Positions 27,503 to 36,796 of a stretch of 64,000 nt of DNA are shown one piece after another. How positions within the stretch are numbered: the stretch's first letter is position 1; every line of letters starts with the position of its first letter. The stretch covers positions 1-64,000 of the forward strand of contig NZ_ANIJ01000015.1 in NCBI RefSeq assembly GCF_000347035.1, written 5' to 3'. The translations under genes were made by a program, and so were the position numbers. The DNA is from Leptospira sp. B5-022 (GTDB lineage Bacteria; Spirochaetota; Leptospiria; Leptospirales; Leptospiraceae). The notes beneath the pieces are model-generated. The model had not been told where the DNA came from, made no database searches, and worked only from the letters and a program-made list of their open reading frames with translations.

Positions 27503-28342
27503 AGAATGGCGAATTCCATTTATATCTTCTTCCGTTTCTTTCGGATTTTTCACAAGTATTCTCGGCCTTTCCCATTCTCTGCTTAGTAGAATATTGGAAG
27601 GTTTCTGACCGCAAGCAAGGCGGAAAGATCTACTAAAATGTGCGGCATCCGCAAAACCTCCCATAATAGAAGCCTGGACCAAATTCCTTCCGGAAGCAAA
27701 ACAATCCGCCGCTCTTCTGATCTTAAGATACATTAAAAATCTTTTTAAGGATATTCCGATATTCTCATAAAATAAATGTCTAAATCTACCGGGAGACAAA
27801 CCCACTCTTTTAGATAAATGTAATAGATCTATCTCGGAAGGAAGATCGGATAAATTTTTTAAATACCTTACGATCTCAAAGATCCTAGGATCGATTGGAA
27901 GAATTTCGGTCTGAAAACCGGGAAGATCCTCCAGAGACTCGATCAAATCCTCCGTAAACTCCGTTGCAATTTCATAATCCACGTTTCCGCGAATAATCTG
28001 GCTTGCTTTCTCTTTCAGATCCGGAAACATTTCCTCATCAAAATGTAAAATTCCTCCGGATAAATTCGCCCGGATACGAGCAAATTGAGAAGAACTAGGA
28101 TCTACCAAAAGCACAATCGCACCTGTTCCGGAATAACGCACTTTATGCAGTAAATTCGGAGGAACTAATGCGATACCGAAATGGATCACCTCTTTTCCCG
28201 GTAGAAAAATTTCGGAAGGTCTTTCCAAGGAAACCGCGATCTTAGCAGTACAATTTCTATAATATGATCTGCTATTTTCTCGATACGGTCCGAAAAGAGA
28301 AGAAAAGAAAACCATTTCGTCCGAAATCCATAAAAAGTCCAT
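27494..28342 (-). CDS. AraC-family transcriptional regulator
   Basis: 282 residues. The N-terminal half is a cupin-like sensor domain (FLPGKEVIHFGIALVPPNLLHKVRYSG). The C-terminal ~100 residues hold two helix-turn-helix motifs: LLHLSKRVGLSPGRFRHLFYENIGISLKRFL and QASIMGGFADAAHFSRSFRLACGQKPS. The family ending (FADAAHFSRSFR...G..P) is clear. It has an upstream region with a terminator-like hairpin on its own strand (28411-28434). Targets are not evident; the adjacent outer-membrane gene on the opposite strand is a candidate. Confidence 0.88.
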   Translation of the reverse strand: MDFLWISDEMVFFSSLFGPYRENSRSYYRNCTAKIAVSLERPSEIFLPGKEVIHFGIALVPPNLLHKVRYSGTGAIVLLVDPSSSQFARIRANLSGGILHFDEEMFPDLKEKASQIIRGNVDYEIATEFTEDLIESLEDLPGFQTEILPIDPRIFEIVRYLKNLSDLPSEIDLLHLSKRVGLSPGRFRHLFYENIGISLKRFLMYLKIRRAADCFASGRNLVQASIMGGFADAAHFSRSFRLACGQKPSNILLSREWERPRILVKNPKETEEDINGIRHSLR

Positions 28343-28645
28343 ATGGCTTCTCCTGTAAAAAAGTCAGCCCAGTAAGTTCCCCTTTAAGATCTTTTTTAAT
28401 CGAACGTTATAAAAAACCCGTTCAAACAAACGGGAGTCGATTGAACAATAGAGGCCCTATTTAAAATACATTATATTTTTATAATTTGTAACCCAAGGCT
28501 GGACTTTCCCTTTTTTATTTGAATATAAAGGCTATAAGAAGACAAGTTCGACCTCCATATTCAATCCTTTTTTGCCTCCCCTTTTAAAAATCGTTAGATG
28601 TAAAATTTTTTAGGTGTATGGATGAAAAAATCAAAAGGAAGGTTT
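28343..28645. other. intergenic region between divergent AraC and outer-membrane genes
   Basis: 303 bp of AT-rich DNA. It contains the minus-strand hairpin at 28411-28434, a possible 8-codon minus-strand frame (ATG GAG GTC ... TAG, codons within about 28526-28552) preceded by AAGGA, and the ribosome site for the plus-strand gene (AGGAAGG at about 28635). Promoters for both genes must lie here. I see no obvious dimer operator. Confidence 0.45.
28411..28434 (-). terminator. terminator-like hairpin in the AraC gene leader
   Basis: On the minus strand CCCGTT-TGTTTG-AACGGG (28434-28417) is followed directly by TTTTTTATA. It is a canonical intrinsic terminator about 70 bp upstream of the AraC-family start, with no minus-strand gene before it. 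It could end a small RNA or act as an attenuator. Confidence 0.7.
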
Positions 28646-29569
28646 ATGAAAAATCAATCCGTACAAAAAACTACAAAACGAAAACAGAATCTCAAAACGT
28701 TAGGAATAATGACGTTACTAGTATTCACTTCTTCCATCCTCGAAGCTAAGACTTACGTTTTCGGAGGTTTAGGACTTCAATTCAATTTGGGAGCACTTGG
28801 AGATACGATCACCAAAGACGGATTAGAGTCTTCTACAAACTACCCTGACACTGCTACAGACGGTACTCCAGGAATTCTACCAAGGCGTCTGATCGTTCCT
28901 GAAAATAGAATGATCACCTTGGACAAAAGTACGAACGGACTTATCAGTGCTAAAACTGGAGGTCCTATGACAGGGCTTGTGCTTTCTTTCGGATACGAAC
29001 AAGATTTCGGAAAAGCGTTCTTCTGGAGAGTAAATGCCAATTATACCCGTAAGTTGTTAGGTGGAGAAAGCGAGGCCAAATTTTTAAGAGCAAAATTCGC
29101 GGAAACAAACTGGGACTATAATGCGGTGCAGATCCCATTCAATATTGGAATTAAATTAAACGTAAGTGATGACGCTTCCTTTTACATAGGAGGTGGAGTT
29201 CATTATTTCAAAGGAGGATGGACTTTAGGGGGTTCTAACTTTTCGGAAGTAGTGCATGATCAGTTAGTCGCCTTAGGAGTAAGCAGCAATATCTCAAATC
29301 TTCTCCAAGACGGAACGGATCCGCCTGCGATTTTTGAGAACACTCGGTTCAGCGTTTCGGGTGTTGCACCCAACTGGATCGTAGGAGCGCAAGCTCGTTT
29401 ATCAGACAAGGGTCATATCTATATTGAAGCCGAGACCTTGTACTCGTTCAAATACGGAATAGCTCATCCAAGTTCCATCGGAGGGATCGCAGGGCTTGCG
29501 CCTAGCGTATCTTATCCGATCGTATTAGGAGGAACCCAATACAGGGTTGGATACAAACACGAAATCTAA
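28646..29569 (+). CDS. outer-membrane beta-barrel-like protein
   Basis: 307 residues from the ATG at 28646, which has AAGGAAGG just upstream; the Met at 28622 lacks a ribosome site. A long basic n-region precedes a hydrophobic core and SSILEAK cleavage site. The mature protein alternates Gly/aromatic strands (YVFGGLGLQFNLGALG, GLVLSFGYEQDFG, FFWRVNANYTRKL, ASFYIGGGVHYFKGGWTLGG, APNWIVGAQARLS, HIYIEAETLYSF) and ends YRVGYKHEI, an outer-membrane-barrel-like strand. Function unknown. A strong terminator follows. Confidence 0.72.
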   Translation: MKNQSVQKTTKRKQNLKTLGIMTLLVFTSSILEAKTYVFGGLGLQFNLGALGDTITKDGLESSTNYPDTATDGTPGILPRRLIVPENRMITLDKSTNGLISAKTGGPMTGLVLSFGYEQDFGKAFFWRVNANYTRKLLGGESEAKFLRAKFAETNWDYNAVQIPFNIGIKLNVSDDASFYIGGGVHYFKGGWTLGGSNFSEVVHDQLVALGVSSNISNLLQDGTDPPAIFENTRFSVSGVAPNWIVGAQARLSDKGHIYIEAETLYSFKYGIAHPSSIGGIAGLAPSVSYPIVLGGTQYRVGYKHEI

Positions 29570-29616
29570 AAGCGAAAAGGTGTAGGCAAAAATATCCGCT
29601 CTTTAAACGTATCGTA

Positions 29617-29647
29617 GCAAGAAGGAAGTCCTTCTTGCATTTTTTTT
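29617..29647 (+). terminator. rho-independent terminator of the outer-membrane gene
   Basis: GCAAGAAGGA (29617-29626) pairs with TCCTTCTTGC (29629-29638), giving a 9-10 bp stem, followed by ATTTTTTTTA. It lies 48 bp after the stop and insulates the convergent ATPase gene. Confidence 0.88.
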
Positions 29648-29662
29648 ACCCGTTTGCAAAAA

Positions 29663-31837
29663 TCATAATTTTGTTTTTCTGAGATGAAGTGCATTCATCA
29701 CTACCGAAACGGAGCTCAGGCTCATAGCAGCTCCTGCGATCATTGGAGAAAGTAATATTCCGAATAAAGGATATAATAATCCGGCAGCGATCGGTATTCC
29801 CAAAAAATTATAAGCGAACGAAAAGAATAGGTTTATTTTTATATTCTTCATAGTCGCTTTGCTCAAACGGATCGCTTTAGATATTCCTAATAGATCCCCT
29901 TTGACCAAAGTAATGGAGGCACTTTGAATGGCGATTTCCGTTCCGGATCCCATAGCGATCCCAACGTCCGATTCGGAGAGTGCGGGAGCATCGTTAATTC
30001 CGTCGCCTGCGACTAATAGGATCTCGTTTTTTTTCTTAGCCGCTTTTACGATCTCTTTCTTCCCTTCCGGACTTAATTCGGAATAGATTTCCTTGATCCC
30101 TATCTGATCTCCAACTTTTTGGGCGGAAGTTTTTGCATCTCCCGTAAGCATCACGATCCTAATTCCAAGTGCTCCGATATCCGAAACCGCTTTTGGAGTA
30201 GTCTCTTTGATCGGATCTGCGACTGAAATGATACCTATATATTTTTCGTCCTCACCGACCCAAACCACCGTTTTCCCTTGGTTTAAAAAAAGTTCTTCTT
30301 TTTTTAGAAGATCTTCCGGTATTTCTTTTACGTTCCAATATTTTTTCTTTCCTACGTAAGCGGATTTACCCTCTATCTTACCCGTTACTCCATTACCCGT
30401 AATCGAAGAGAAATCGATCACATCCGGGAGTTGAACGTTAGACTCCTCAGCTTTACGAACGATTGCTTTAGCGATCGGATGTTCGCTCCTTAATTCTAAA
30501 GCAGAGGCTAATTTTAAGATCCGCTCATTTTCCGGATAAATTTCCGTCACTCGAGGACGCCCTTCCGTCAATGTTCCGGTTTTATCAGTGAATAAAACTG
30601 TACCCTTCTCCGTTTTTTCCAAGGCTTCCGCATTTCGAATCAAGATACCGTTCTGAGCGCCAATGCCTACTCCCACCATTACGGAGATAGGAGTTGCAAG
30701 GCCTAATGCACAGGGACACGCAATAATCAGAACGGATAATGAATTTAAAACCGCATAAGAAAGTGAAGGTTCCGGACCGAAAAAGTACCAAACAAAAAAG
30801 GTAATAACAGATAGAAGAAGCACGAAAGGAACAAGCAAGCCTGCGACACGGTCCGCCAAACCTTGTATCGGCGCTTTGCTTCTCTGAGCTTCTTCGACCA
30901 TATGAATGATTTGTGATAGAGCAGTTTCGGATCCTATCTTATCCGCTCTTAAAATGAAACTTCCGGTTTGATTCACTGTGGCTCCGAATACACGATCCCC
31001 TTTTTCCTTTTTTACAGGAAGAGGTTCTCCGGTTAGCATGGACTCCTCGACATAGCTGGAGCCTTCCTCTATCTTGCCGTCGATCGGGATTTTTTCCCCG
31101 GGTTTAACTCTAAGTCTGTCTCCTACTCGGATCTCTTCAATTTGGATCTCTCTTTCCGAATTTCCTTCCAGCAAATGAGCGGTTTTAGGAGACAATCCTA
31201 AGAGCGCTTGGATTGCACCTCCTGTCCTTCGTTGCGCTCTAGCCTGAAGATATTCGCCTAATATGACTAAAGTGAGAATAACGGAAGCCGCTTCAAAATA
31301 CAAAGCCGGTTTACCATGAGATTGAAGAGAGTCGGGAAAAAAATCGGAAAAGAAAAGAGCCGCAGTCGAGAACAAGTAAGCCGCTCCTACTCCAATCAAG
31401 ATCAGACTGTACATATTCAGGTTCATACTCTTGAAAGAGGTGACCCCCTTTTTTACTAAAAAGAATCCTGGTCCCCAAAATATGAAAGAAGATAAGACAA
31501 ATTGTATCCAATCTCCAAAGCCGAAAGTGAAATCGGAAACGAAATGAGGAAAAAACATTTCCGACATCGCCAAAAAAAATAAGGGAAGAGTTAAGATAGA
31601 AGATATTACAAACTTGCGAAATAAAGAGAGGATCTCTTTATCTTCCGCATCCGAGTCAGGCTCTCCTCCTCGAGGTACCAAAGACATTCCACAAATAGGA
31701 CAATCTCCCGGTTGGTCTCGGCGTATTTCTGGATGCATTGGACAAACATATTCTATTTTTCTGAATGGCTTTATAGGTTCGGAAACCTTTTGTGTTGCCG
31801 GATGATGAGTATGTTGGTGATGAGCATGTTCTTCCAT
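29663..31837 (-). CDS. P1B-type copper-translocating ATPase with HMBD zinc-finger-like N-terminus
   Basis: 724 residues. The N-terminus is His-rich ([12 protein letters not shown]). A heavy-metal-binding domain ([18 protein letters not shown], then ICGMSLVP) covers residues 30-56. Eight membrane helices follow with [13 protein letters not shown] (the CPC metal motif), the phosphorylation loop DKTGTLTEG and [13 protein letters not shown] indicates Cu(I)/Ag(I) export across the inner membrane. The classical HMA domain of the second ATPase is absent, so the two pumps differ in metal delivery. Divergent from the MFS gene with a 166-bp spacer. Ribosome site GGAAGG is present. No CueR-type dyad is seen at its start. 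Confidence 0.88.
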   Translation of the reverse strand: MEEHAHHQHTHHPATQKVSEPIKPFRKIEYVCPMHPEIRRDQPGDCPICGMSLVPRGGEPDSDAEDKEILSLFRKFVISSILTLPLFFLAMSEMFFPHFVSDFTFGFGDWIQFVLSSFIFWGPGFFLVKKGVTSFKSMNLNMYSLILIGVGAAYLFSTAALFFSDFFPDSLQSHGKPALYFEAASVILTLVILGEYLQARAQRRTGGAIQALLGLSPKTAHLLEGNSEREIQIEEIRVGDRLRVKPGEKIPIDGKIEEGSSYVEESMLTGEPLPVKKEKGDRVFGATVNQTGSFILRADKIGSETALSQIIHMVEEAQRSKAPIQGLADRVAGLLVPFVLLLSVITFFVWYFFGPEPSLSYAVLNSLSVLIIACPCALGLATPISVMVGVGIGAQNGILIRNAEALEKTEKGTVLFTDKTGTLTEGRPRVTEIYPENERILKLASALELRSEHPIAKAIVRKAEESNVQLPDVIDFSSITGNGVTGKIEGKSAYVGKKKYWNVKEIPEDLLKKEELFLNQGKTVVWVGEDEKYIGIISVADPIKETTPKAVSDIGALGIRIVMLTGDAKTSAQKVGDQIGIKEIYSELSPEGKKEIVKAAKKKNEILLVAGDGINDAPALSESDVGIAMGSGTEIAIQSASITLVKGDLLGISKAIRLSKATMKNIKINLFFSFAYNFLGIPIAAGLLYPLFGILLSPMIAGAAMSLSSVSVVMNALHLRKTKL

Positions 31838-32003
31838 AATACCTTCCGCCTTTTATTTCCTTACGTCAGATCCTATACCTAAAAGGAAAACTGGTTTTTT
31901 CCGTTCGGAAGGACCGATATTATCCAAAAAGATACGAAATTCTTTTATTAAAAAATCCTTTTTTATTCGGATTACAACTAGCATTTATCAAAAACGAGGA
32001 ACA

Positions 32004-33182
32004 ATGAAAAAAATCACGAAAGCCGTCTGGATACTCTCCTTGATCAGTCTTTTTACGGACATATCCAGCGAGATGTTGTATCCGATCATGCCGCTTTACT
32101 TAAAGAGTATTGGATTCTCCGTGGTCCTGATCGGCGTATTAGAAGGGTTTGCGGAAGCGATCGCCGGACTCAGCAAGGGTTATTTCGGAAAACTTTCGGA
32201 CCAAAACGGCAAACGGGTCCCTTTTGTTCAGTTCGGCTATTTATTAAGTGCGATATCCAAACCAATCATGGGATTTTTCACTTTTCCACTTTGGATCTTT
32301 TTATCCAGAACCATGGACAGATTAGGAAAAGGTATTAGAACAGGCGCAAGAGATGCATTACTTTCGGACGAGGCAACACCCGAAACCAAAGGTAAGGTAT
32401 TCGGATTCCATCGGTCCATGGATACATTAGGAGCGGTTATCGGACCTACTTTCGCTCTAGTCTTCCTATATTTTTATCCGGAGAATTATACTGCTCTATT
32501 CTTTATCTCGGCGGTCCCCGGTCTTTCCGCATTCTTGGTATCAGGTCTTTTGAAAGAAAAGAACAAAACTGACCAACCTGTCGAACGGGAGAAAACCGAC
32601 ATTCTCTCCTATTTTATCTATTGGAAGAATGCTCCGAGCTCATATAAAAAATTAGTGATCGGTCTTTTAATCTTTGGATTGGTCAATAGTTCCGATCTTT
32701 TTCTTCTCTTAATGGCAAAGGCCAAAGGTTTGGGCGACTCTCAGATAATCGGAATATACATATTTTATAATCTAGTTTACGCTTTGTTTTCTCTTCCGGC
32801 AGGCATCATAGCGGACAAGATCGGGCTCAAACCTACGTTGGTCTTCGGTTTATTCACATTCGCTTTGGTTTATGGCGGAATGGCCTTTGCGATAGATCAG
32901 ATCCATTTTTATTTCTTATTCTTTTTATACGGGATATATGCTGCTAGTACGGAAGGGATTTCCAAGGCATTGATCTCTAATTTAACTCCCAAATCGGATT
33001 CCGCCTCCGCAATCGGCACATTTGCAGGATTGAATAGTATTGCAGCTTTGATCGCAAGTAATTTGGGAGGATTGATTTGGTTTTACTCCGGGCCTAAGAG
33101 TATGTTCATGTCTGCCTCTTTAGTTTCCATTGCTGTTTCATTCTATTTTATTCGCCTTTCGATCAAAAAGTCAGAAGATTAG
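32004..33182 (+). CDS. MFS-family transporter
   Basis: 392 residues with twelve predicted membrane helices. Motif A-type loop GYFGKLSDQNGKRVPFVQFG lies between helices 2 and 3, and RTMDRLGKGIRTGARDALLS between 4 and 5, both typical of the RhmT/YfmO-like drug or metabolite efflux group. The second-half motif AGIIADKIGLKPTLVFG is present. It is divergent from the HMBD-type ATPase and ends 7 bp before the convergent cueR stop. A metal or copper-complex role is suggested only by position. Confidence 0.78.
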   Translation: MKKITKAVWILSLISLFTDISSEMLYPIMPLYLKSIGFSVVLIGVLEGFAEAIAGLSKGYFGKLSDQNGKRVPFVQFGYLLSAISKPIMGFFTFPLWIFLSRTMDRLGKGIRTGARDALLSDEATPETKGKVFGFHRSMDTLGAVIGPTFALVFLYFYPENYTALFFISAVPGLSAFLVSGLLKEKNKTDQPVEREKTDILSYFIYWKNAPSSYKKLVIGLLIFGLVNSSDLFLLLMAKAKGLGDSQIIGIYIFYNLVYALFSLPAGIIADKIGLKPTLVFGLFTFALVYGGMAFAIDQIHFYFLFFLYGIYAASTEGISKALISNLTPKSDSASAIGTFAGLNSIAALIASNLGGLIWFYSGPKSMFMSASLVSIAVSFYFIRLSIKKSED

Positions 33183-33189
33183 AAGGAAC

Positions 33190-33579
33190 TCATTCTCCTT
33201 CCAATTCTTCTAAAATAGGACAATCAGGTCTATGATCTCCGTGACAATGTTTCGCTAAATGAGCGAGTGTATCGCACATGGATTGCAATTCCAAAATTTT
33301 GGCCTGCATTTCTTTAACATGTGCCATAGCCAGAGATTTGACCTGAACGCTTGCTCTGGATTTGTTTTTCCAAAGTCCCAGCAATTGTTTGATCTCGGAT
33401 AAAGAAAATCCTAACCCTCTTGCCCTTTTGATAAATCTCAACGTATGTATATCTTTTTCCGAATACAATCTGTATCCTGATTCCGCACGAATGGGTTTGG
33501 ACATTAATCCTATAGATTCGTAATGCCTGACTAATTTCGGGTTTACCCCGGATAATTTGGCGACTTCTCCGATATTCAT
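33190..33579 (-). CDS. cueR: CueR-type MerR-family Cu(I)-responsive regulator
   Basis: 129 residues from the ATG at 33579; an upstream TTG frame has no ribosome site. The N-terminal winged helix (MNIGEVAKLSGVNPKLVRHYESIGL...GYRLYSEKDI) leads to a dimer helix and the metal loop HCHGDHRPDCPI. Cys112, Cys120 and Ser77 fall at exactly the positions of the Cu(I) ligands and the monovalent-metal-marking Ser in E. coli CueR. This makes Cu(I)/Ag(I)/Au(I) sensing likely. The adjacent operators are described separately. The gene is convergent with the MFS gene and divergent from copZ. Confidence 0.9.
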   Translation of the reverse strand: MNIGEVAKLSGVNPKLVRHYESIGLMSKPIRAESGYRLYSEKDIHTLRFIKRARGLGFSLSEIKQLLGLWKNKSRASVQVKSLAMAHVKEMQAKILELQSMCDTLAHLAKHCHGDHRPDCPILEELEGE

Positions 33580-33587
33580 AAAATTTA

Positions 33588-33612
33588 AACCTTCCAATGA
33601 TTAGAAGGTTTA
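33588..33612 (-). promoter_or_regulatory. operator dyad over the cueR start
   Basis: AAACCTTCC-AATGATT-AGAAGGTTT is an inverted repeat with one mismatch at the inner edge, matching the CueR-box pattern. On the minus strand it is bracketed by TTTAAA and TTTAAA 19 bp apart, which could be the -35/-10 of cueR. The implied start of transcription would be at or within a few bases of the ATG, so the mRNA would be leaderless. Confidence 0.6.
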
Positions 33613-33659
33613 AAAAAACAATTTTTTTTAAAAAAAAGGTTTTTTTTCGGATTCGGGCC

Positions 33660-33690
33660 TTGACCTTCCCATCATTGGAAGGTTGACAAT
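33660..33690 (+). promoter_or_regulatory. CueR-type promoter of copZ-copA (19-bp spacer)
   Basis: A -35 TTGACC (33660-33665) and -10 GACAAT (33685-33690) are exactly 19 bp apart. The spacer carries the dyad ACCTTCC-CATCATT-GGAAGGT (33663-33683). An over-long 19-bp spacer with a central dyad is the mark of MerR-family activated promoters, where metal-bound regulator twists the DNA. The start of transcription is expected near 33697, with copZ beginning at 33717. Confidence 0.85.
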
Positions 33691-33716
33691 GGGATGATAG
33701 ATCAAGGAGAAATAAA

Positions 33717-33923
33717 ATGTACAAGATCAAATTATCAGGGATGACCTGCGATCATTGCGTAAAAACGGTAACAAGGACAATACAATCCTTCGATCCGACA
33801 AGTAAACCATCCGTCGACTTATCCTCACAAACCGCCCATTTTGAGACTGCGAAAGACATTACCACATTGTCCTCAAAATTGGAAGAAGAAGGATATCCTG
33901 TTCTTTCCATAAATAAGGAGTAA
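33717..33923 (+). CDS. CopZ-like copper chaperone (HMA domain)
   Basis: 68 residues, one heavy-metal-associated domain: MYKIKLSGMTCDHCVKTV, with Cu(I) ligands Cys11 and Cys14. It lies directly behind the CueR-type promoter with AAGGAG 7 nt before the ATG, and 5 bp ahead of the secreted protein. It would ferry Cu(I) in the cytoplasm to the ATPase encoded two genes on. The ferredoxin-like fold is complete (beta-alpha-beta-beta-alpha-beta), but the third strand segment is shorter than usual. Confidence 0.88.
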   Translation: MYKIKLSGMTCDHCVKTVTRTIQSFDPTSKPSVDLSSQTAHFETAKDITTLSSKLEEEGYPVLSINKE

Positions 33924-33928
33924 ATGTT

Positions 33929-34351
33929 ATGAACCAAAAAATGATCTTTATTGCAATTTTGGTCTTTCTTTTCAACTTTCCAATTCTTTCGCATGGAGAG
34001 AATAAACCGGGACCTCACGGAGGATTGATTAGAATGCCAGGAAATTTTCATGTCGAGATCTTGGACTTGGGAAATTCAAAGTACCAGATCTACCTTCTGG
34101 ATATAAATTTCGAAAATCCGAGTTTAAAAAGCTCATCCTTAGTCGCAAAACTAAGAACCTCGGAAGGTTACAAAAATCTATCCTGCGAAGCTGCGAAAAA
34201 TTCCTTTATTTGTACAGGAGATCCTAAGTCAAAGAAAACCAAAAAAGAACTAATTCTTTTTGCGAACCGCGAGAATTCCAAAGGATCGGAAATCAAATTA
34301 GAATTACCTCTCAAGAAGGATAACGGAGATAATCATGAACATAAATATTAA
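33929..34351 (+). CDS. small secreted protein of the copper operon
   Basis: 140 residues. A signal peptide (residues 1-23, ending FPILSHG) leads to [23 protein letters not shown] and a compact beta domain with two cysteines ([13 protein letters not shown]), then a Lys-rich segment and a C-terminal HEHKY. The GPHGG and HEH groups could bind Cu. The 'HGG..' plus '..FHVEIL' pattern resembles the small periplasmic domain next to RND-type copper systems, but I do not recognise a named family. It overlaps copA by 17 bp, so it is coupled to it. Confidence 0.7.
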   Translation: MNQKMIFIAILVFLFNFPILSHGENKPGPHGGLIRMPGNFHVEILDLGNSKYQIYLLDINFENPSLKSSSLVAKLRTSEGYKNLSCEAAKNSFICTGDPKSKKTKKELILFANRENSKGSEIKLELPLKKDNGDNHEHKY

Positions 34352-36725
34352 AGAAAACGAAACTTCTTCCTTCACCCAGGAAGAAAAAACATCCGAAATC
34401 ACTTTGGATCTTTTCGGCATGACCTGCGCCAACTGTGCTAGAAGAATTGAAACAGGACTAAGCAAAGTTCCGGGAGTGGAAGAGGCACGAGTAAACTTCG
34501 GAAGAGAGACCGCATTCGTTAGATTTAAGGACCCGATAGAACCTTCAGAATTATTTTCCAAAGTAGAGTCCCTAGGTTATTCCGCAAAATGGCATTCTGA
34601 AAATAATTACAAGGAAACGGAAGAACTACATAAAAAGGAAAGATCGAAATTAAGATCCAGATTTTTAATCTCTCTTTTGTTTACGGCTCCGCTATTCTAT
34701 TCGATGGTTTCTCACTTTTCGTTTTTAGAATTTTTACCGAATCCGAAATTGCTCATGCATCCGTGGGTGCAATTTCTATTGGCATTCCCAGTACAATTCT
34801 GGATCGGTTTTCCATTCTATAAAAGTGCGTTTAGAGCGATCAAAAACGGAAGTGCAAACATGGACGTGTTGGTTTCGTTAGGGACTTCGGCTGCTTTCGG
34901 ATATAGCTTTATACTTTCTCTCTTGAAAGGAAAACAACAAGGAGATATACTCTTTTCTTCTTTATGGATAGAAGGAGCACATATACACTCGCTTCCACCA
35001 TTATACTACGAAACCTCCGCAGTGTTACTTTGTTTTATACTCGCAGGAAAATGGATGGAAGCGGAAGCAAAAGGAAAAAGTTCTTCGGCAATTCAAACTT
35101 TGTTGGAATTAAAACCGGAAACGGCTCGCATTAAAAAGGAAGAGATTTGGTCGGAAATCCCGACAGAATACGTAAAAAAAGGAGATATCCTGCAAGTCAG
35201 GCCCGGAGAAAAATTTCCGGTAGATGGAGTTGTGACGGAGGGTTTTAGCTCCGTAGACGAATCCATGTTAACAGGAGAAAGTCTTCCTCTAGATAAAAAG
35301 AAAGATAGCCAAGTATTCGGAGGGACTGTTAACGGGAATGGAAACCTAATCATACAAGCTGTCTCGGTCGGGTCCGAAACAGTGCTTGCATCCATCATCA
35401 AAACGGTTGAAGAAGCGCAAAGTTCCAAGGCGCCGATTCAAAAGATCGCAGATAAAATTTCCGCCGTATTCGTTCCGGCAGTAATTTTGATCTCTTTATT
35501 TAACTTTCTATTATGGTTCTTCTTTTTAGAGGCGGGCAATTTAGGATCAGCTTTGGAAAAATCGATCGCGATCCTAGTGATTGCCTGTCCTTGTGCTTTA
35601 GGACTCGCTACTCCGATCTCGATTTTAGTCGGAACAGGAAAAGCTGCCGGCCAAGGGATCCTATTTAGGAATTCGGAAGTTTTAGAAACCGCAGCTTCCT
35701 TAAATCTGATCGCATTCGATAAGACAGGGACCATCACAGAAGGAAATCCTTCCGTGACGGATTATAGGTTTGTCGGAGACGGATCGGAGCTACTTTCTTT
35801 TTCCGCATCCGCAGAGTCTGCTTCTTCCCACCCTTTAGGTAAAGCGATCGTTTCTTTTGTAAAAGCAAAAGGACTTCCTGTCCATTCTCCGGAGAACTTA
35901 CAGACGATTCCGGGACTCGGGATTACTTCTCAAGTAAACGAAAACAATATTAAGATAGGAAAACTGGAATTTTTTGACCGAAAGGAAAATTTCCCGAAGG
36001 ATCTATTAGAAATTTCTAATTCTTGGGAGAAAGAAGGAAAAACGGTAGTCTGGGCAAGATCAGAGAATCCGGGAGTTGTCAACTCAAACGGCACGGCCAG
36101 GCCTTCCGCAAGTGCGTCCGGCTCCACTGTAAATTCGACTGTAGACGGCGATCTTGGATCTCCGACATGGATCATTTTTTCAATAGAAGATACAATCCGT
36201 AAAAATGCAAAATCCGCTTTGAAAAAATTGGATTCTCTCGGGATCGAAACTTTACTACTTACCGGAGACCACCTGTCCGTGGCAGAAAGTATCTCCTCTA
36301 AGGTCGGGATAAAAAATGTTCACGCTTCTCTTCTTCCGAAAGATAAAGCTGAGATAGTTTCCGACCTGCAAGCGGAAGGAAAAATCGTCGGCATGACGGG
36401 TGACGGTATAAATGATTCGCCTGCCTTAGCAAAGGCTGACGTAGGAATCGCTATGGGCACGGGAACAGGAGTCGCAATCGAGACGGCGGGTGTGGTTTTA
36501 GTAAAAGGAGATCTTGAAAAAATTGCCGAGGCAATCCTGATTGCAAAGGCCACCACGGGAAATATCCGACAAAATTTTTTCTGGGCATTGGCTTATAATA
36601 CTCTTGGAATTCCGATAGCGGCAGCCGGACTTTTAGCTCCTTGGATTGCAGGCGCGATGATGGCATTCAGTTCCGTTTCCGTAGTCTTGAATGCGCTCCG
36701 ACTTAGGAAAAAGGACATAAGATAA
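34335..36725 (+). CDS. copA: copper-exporting P1B-type ATPase
   Basis: 796 residues. An HMA domain (FGMTCANC, Cys31/Cys34) is followed by eight membrane helices, the CPC motif in [15 protein letters not shown] (about residue 418), [11 protein letters not shown] (about 461) and [19 protein letters not shown] (about 690). It exports Cu(I) across the inner membrane. An unusual ~30-residue Ser/Thr/Gly/Asn-rich segment (about residues 573-605) sits in the nucleotide-binding domain between KTVVWARSE and [11 protein letters not shown]. It overlaps the upstream secreted-protein gene and closes the CueR-type operon. Confidence 0.93.
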   Translation: MNINIKENETSSFTQEEKTSEITLDLFGMTCANCARRIETGLSKVPGVEEARVNFGRETAFVRFKDPIEPSELFSKVESLGYSAKWHSENNYKETEELHKKERSKLRSRFLISLLFTAPLFYSMVSHFSFLEFLPNPKLLMHPWVQFLLAFPVQFWIGFPFYKSAFRAIKNGSANMDVLVSLGTSAAFGYSFILSLLKGKQQGDILFSSLWIEGAHIHSLPPLYYETSAVLLCFILAGKWMEAEAKGKSSSAIQTLLELKPETARIKKEEIWSEIPTEYVKKGDILQVRPGEKFPVDGVVTEGFSSVDESMLTGESLPLDKKKDSQVFGGTVNGNGNLIIQAVSVGSETVLASIIKTVEEAQSSKAPIQKIADKISAVFVPAVILISLFNFLLWFFFLEAGNLGSALEKSIAILVIACPCALGLATPISILVGTGKAAGQGILFRNSEVLETAASLNLIAFDKTGTITEGNPSVTDYRFVGDGSELLSFSASAESASSHPLGKAIVSFVKAKGLPVHSPENLQTIPGLGITSQVNENNIKIGKLEFFDRKENFPKDLLEISNSWEKEGKTVVWARSENPGVVNSNGTARPSASASGSTVNSTVDGDLGSPTWIIFSIEDTIRKNAKSALKKLDSLGIETLLLTGDHLSVAESISSKVGIKNVHASLLPKDKAEIVSDLQAEGKIVGMTGDGINDSPALAKADVGIAMGTGTGVAIETAGVVLVKGDLEKIAEAILIAKATTGNIRQNFFWALAYNTLGIPIAAAGLLAPWIAGAMMAFSSVSVVLNALRLRKKDIR

Positions 36726-36754
36726 AAAATCGTTCAGTAAAATTTATCTCGTAA

Positions 36755-36785
36755 AGGGGTTCAATTTGGACCCCTCTTATTTCCG
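36755..36785 (+). terminator. possible terminator of the copZ-copA operon
   Basis: AGGGGT (36755-36760) and ACCCCT (36770-36775) form a 6-bp stem with a 9-nt loop, followed by a weak CTTATTT. It lies 30 bp after copA, just before the next gene. Confidence 0.5.
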
Positions 36786-36796
36786 AAAATCCTAAT

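Noticed and set aside
31838..31850. ACCTTCC half-site near the first copper ATPase start
   Set aside because: It is the complement of its ribosome site GGAAGG and has no partner half-site, so it is not a CueR box.
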